From contig JAASSH010000122.1 in assembly GCA_021767985.1 (NCBI GenBank), positions 1-6,698 of the forward strand: a stretch of DNA of 6,698 nucleotides, read 5' to 3'. The translations under genes were made by a program, and so were the position numbers. Of this stretch, positions 5,294 through 6,698 are shown one piece after another (positions within the stretch are counted from its first letter, which is position 1; every line of letters begins with the position of its first letter). A model generated the notes under the pieces. It saw only the letters and a list, made by a program, of their open reading frames with translations. It ran no database searches and had not been told where the DNA came from. Origin of the DNA: Gammaproteobacteria bacterium (GTDB lineage Bacteria; Pseudomonadota; Gammaproteobacteria; GCA-001735895).

Positions 5294-6046
5294 ATGGCAA
5301 TAACGTCCCGACAGCGCGTTGGCTATGCACCGATTATGCTCACGGCCTTACTGGCAATCGGTGTTCTGCTGACACACGGACCTATACCACAGGATGTGAC
5401 TTATCATCTGTTCGTTGATACCCGGAAGATCTGGTCGATACCCAATTTCTGGAATGTGGTCACCAACATTCCGTTTGCGGTTGTCGGGCTACTCGGACTA
5501 TACAGTTTACGATTACCGGGCAGGCTCGGGTTTCTCGACGAAACCCGAATGGCTTATACACTGCTTTTTTTCGGCACCTTTCTGGTCAGTACCGGTTCGA
5601 GTAACTACCACCTGGAACCCAATAACCAGACCCTGGCGTGGGACCGGATGCCGATGACGATCGCTTTTTTGTCGCTGTTCTCGATCATTATCAGCGAGTT
5701 CATTTCGATACGTTCCGGCAAGGCCTTACTGCTACCGCTGATACTGGCCGGTATATTGTCGGTGTTTTACTGGCACCTGAGTGAAATCCAGAATGCGGGT
5801 GACCTGAGGCTCTATGCCCTTATTCAGTTCTATCCGATGCTGGCCATACCGATTATACTTGTCTGTTTCCGCCCAAGGTGTACACATGTGCAGGCCTATT
5901 GGTGGCTACTGCTGATATACCTCACGGCCAAGGTATTCGAACAACTCGATGGCGAGGTGTACGACGTGCTCGGCTTCATCAGCGGGCATTCGCTAAAGCA
6001 TTTGACATCCGCCCTGGGAATGTATGTTTTGCTTTTGTTCTATTAG
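5294..6046 (+). CDS. Ceramidase-like (alkaline ceramidase/CREST superfamily) membrane hydrolase
   Basis: From ATG 5294 the product has 250 residues and about seven hydrophobic segments, the layout of CREST-superfamily hydrolases, which include eukaryotic alkaline ceramidases and carry a Zn site within the membrane. Visible matches: HGPIPQD then YHLFVDTR near the N-terminus; NFWNVVTN (from 51), like the ceramidase SNxxF/W-N motif; STGSSNYH, with Ser 102/103 and His106; WDRMPM with Asp117; and GHSLKHL with His232 and His236. In alkaline ceramidases the equivalent three His, one Asp and one Ser hold Zn and act in amide hydrolysis, so the active site looks intact. The substrate is unknown; ceramide hydrolysis is only the family name. 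The frame is open upstream to a GTG at 5183, but that part lies in the repeat copy, so ATG 5294 is preferred; ATG 5336 is an alternative. No clear Shine-Dalgarno precedes 5294. The outer-membrane protein gene follows after 66 bp. Confidence 0.78.
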   Translation: MAITSRQRVGYAPIMLTALLAIGVLLTHGPIPQDVTYHLFVDTRKIWSIPNFWNVVTNIPFAVVGLLGLYSLRLPGRLGFLDETRMAYTLLFFGTFLVSTGSSNYHLEPNNQTLAWDRMPMTIAFLSLFSIIISEFISIRSGKALLLPLILAGILSVFYWHLSEIQNAGDLRLYALIQFYPMLAIPIILVCFRPRCTHVQAYWWLLLIYLTAKVFEQLDGEVYDVLGFISGHSLKHLTSALGMYVLLLFY

Positions 6047-6112
6047 AAACGTTCGTGTAACTGATCGCACAATAACAGCCCGAAGATTGGTACGTACTTT
6101 CAATGCTGAAAC

Positions 6113-6698
6113 ATGACAACGCACTGGATCATTAAACTGGTAACCAGCCTGGGCTTGAGCCTTGCGATACTAAGCGGCGCTTCGGCAGACGACCGCTACG
6201 ATGAATATCAATCGGCTGAACGTTTCAAGATTCGCATCGGCGGCTTCCTGATCGACCGCTTCGACACCACGGCCCGTTTCGATTCGACGCAGTACCCGAT
6301 CGGCACGCTGATCGATCTCGAGGAGGACTTCAGCGTCGATTCCAGCGAAACCGTGCTGCGTATAGATGGCTTCTATCGTTTCAACAACCGGCACCGCATC
6401 GACTGGACCTGGTACCGAAGCCGGCGCAGCGGCAGCAACGTCGCCCAGCAGGATTACACCATCGGTGATCCGGATGACCCCGAGGGCGGCTTCATCATAC
6501 CCAAGGATGCGCGCGTCAACGCCTCGTGGAATTTCGACCTGCTGAAAGTTGGCTACGCCTGGTCGTTTCTGAACAAGCGCCGGTATGAAATGTTCATCGG
6601 CGCCGGCCTGAACATTCGCAACCTCGACATCGATATTGCCTACCAGGCCGCCGTGGCCACGTTCAGCGGCAGCGACAGCTTTGATGGCGAAGGCCTGC
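6113..6698 (+). CDS. Outer-membrane beta-barrel protein, 3'-truncated by the window edge
   Basis: ATG 6113 opens a frame that continues to the last base (195 complete codons). Residues 1-25 are a signal peptide: MTTHWIIKLV, a hydrophobic core, then GASA before Asp26. The mature part has alternating, aromatic-rich amphipathic strands typical of a barrel: FKIRIGGFLI (38-47), ETVLRIDGFYRF (79-90), HRIDWTWYRS (94-103), FDLLKVGYAWSFL (141-153) and YEMFIGAGLNIRNLDIDIAY (158-177). The loops between them are acidic. The strand-loop style resembles uncharacterised proteobacterial outer-membrane proteins; I cannot name the family or a cargo. No strong ribosome binding site is visible. Being same-strand and 66 bp after the ceramidase-like gene, it could share its transcript; no terminator was seen between them. 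The C-terminal strand is outside the window. Confidence 0.75.
   Translation, partial: MTTHWIIKLVTSLGLSLAILSGASADDRYDEYQSAERFKIRIGGFLIDRFDTTARFDSTQYPIGTLIDLEEDFSVDSSETVLRIDGFYRFNNRHRIDWTWYRSRRSGSNVAQQDYTIGDPDDPEGGFIIPKDARVNASWNFDLLKVGYAWSFLNKRRYEMFIGAGLNIRNLDIDIAYQAAVATFSGSDSFDGEGL

Noticed and set aside
5020..5418. A 132-codon plus-strand ORF crossing both direct repeats
   Set aside because: It runs through repeat DNA and overlaps the start of the well-supported ceramidase-like gene in another frame. The product has no family features.
6170..6394. A 74-codon minus-strand ORF inside the outer-membrane protein gene
   Set aside because: The plus-strand frame has a signal peptide and barrel strands. 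The antisense frame shows neither and is a shadow.

Overview
The window looks like a chromosomal segment of a Gram-negative proteobacterium, most likely a gammaproteobacterium. Supporting this are GC-rich coding sequence, a secreted MscS-type channel, an outer-membrane beta-barrel with a signal peptide, and REP-like intergenic palindromes. Nothing in the sequence fixes the genus. There is no rRNA, tRNA, CRISPR array or complete mobile element. No clear multi-gene defence or biosynthetic system is visible.

Layout from left to right: (1) 1-1242 (+), the 3' part of a DUF2252-family gene whose start lies outside the window. (2) 1243-1482, a convergent intergenic region packed with palindromes: two related hairpins at 1244-1290 and 1352-1424, and a third at 1463-1496 that straddles the next gene's stop codon. 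(3) 1483-2115 (-), a four-helix membrane protein of DUF3611 type. (4) 2116-2755, about 640 bp without an intact gene. It holds the first ~175 bp of an IS481-type insertion sequence with an N-terminal transposase fragment, a CCCCTCTCCCT-type palindrome, an ~85-bp imperfect hairpin element, and a third copy of the GCGTCCCCTTTTT motif found in region 2. (5) 2756-4651 (-), an MscS-family mechanosensitive channel with a signal peptide and a large periplasmic N-terminal domain. (6) 4652-5293, an accessory-looking spacer. It holds a short open tail resembling the C-terminus of a lost envelope gene, a ~212-bp MITE-like unit bounded by imperfect 24-bp inverted repeats of the CGCAGAGG type, and a tandem partial second copy of that unit. 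(7) 5294-6046 (+), a ceramidase-like CREST-superfamily membrane hydrolase. (8) 6113 to the window end (+), the 5' part of an outer-membrane beta-barrel protein gene.

The intact genes mostly concern the envelope: a tension-gated channel, a lipid-hydrolase-like membrane protein, an outer-membrane protein and an unknown membrane protein. Only the last two genes, same strand and 66 bp apart, look like a possible transcription unit. The most notable content outside the genes is the dense, partly related set of palindromes and inverted repeats in every long spacer. The ceramidase homologue is the most unusual intact gene.
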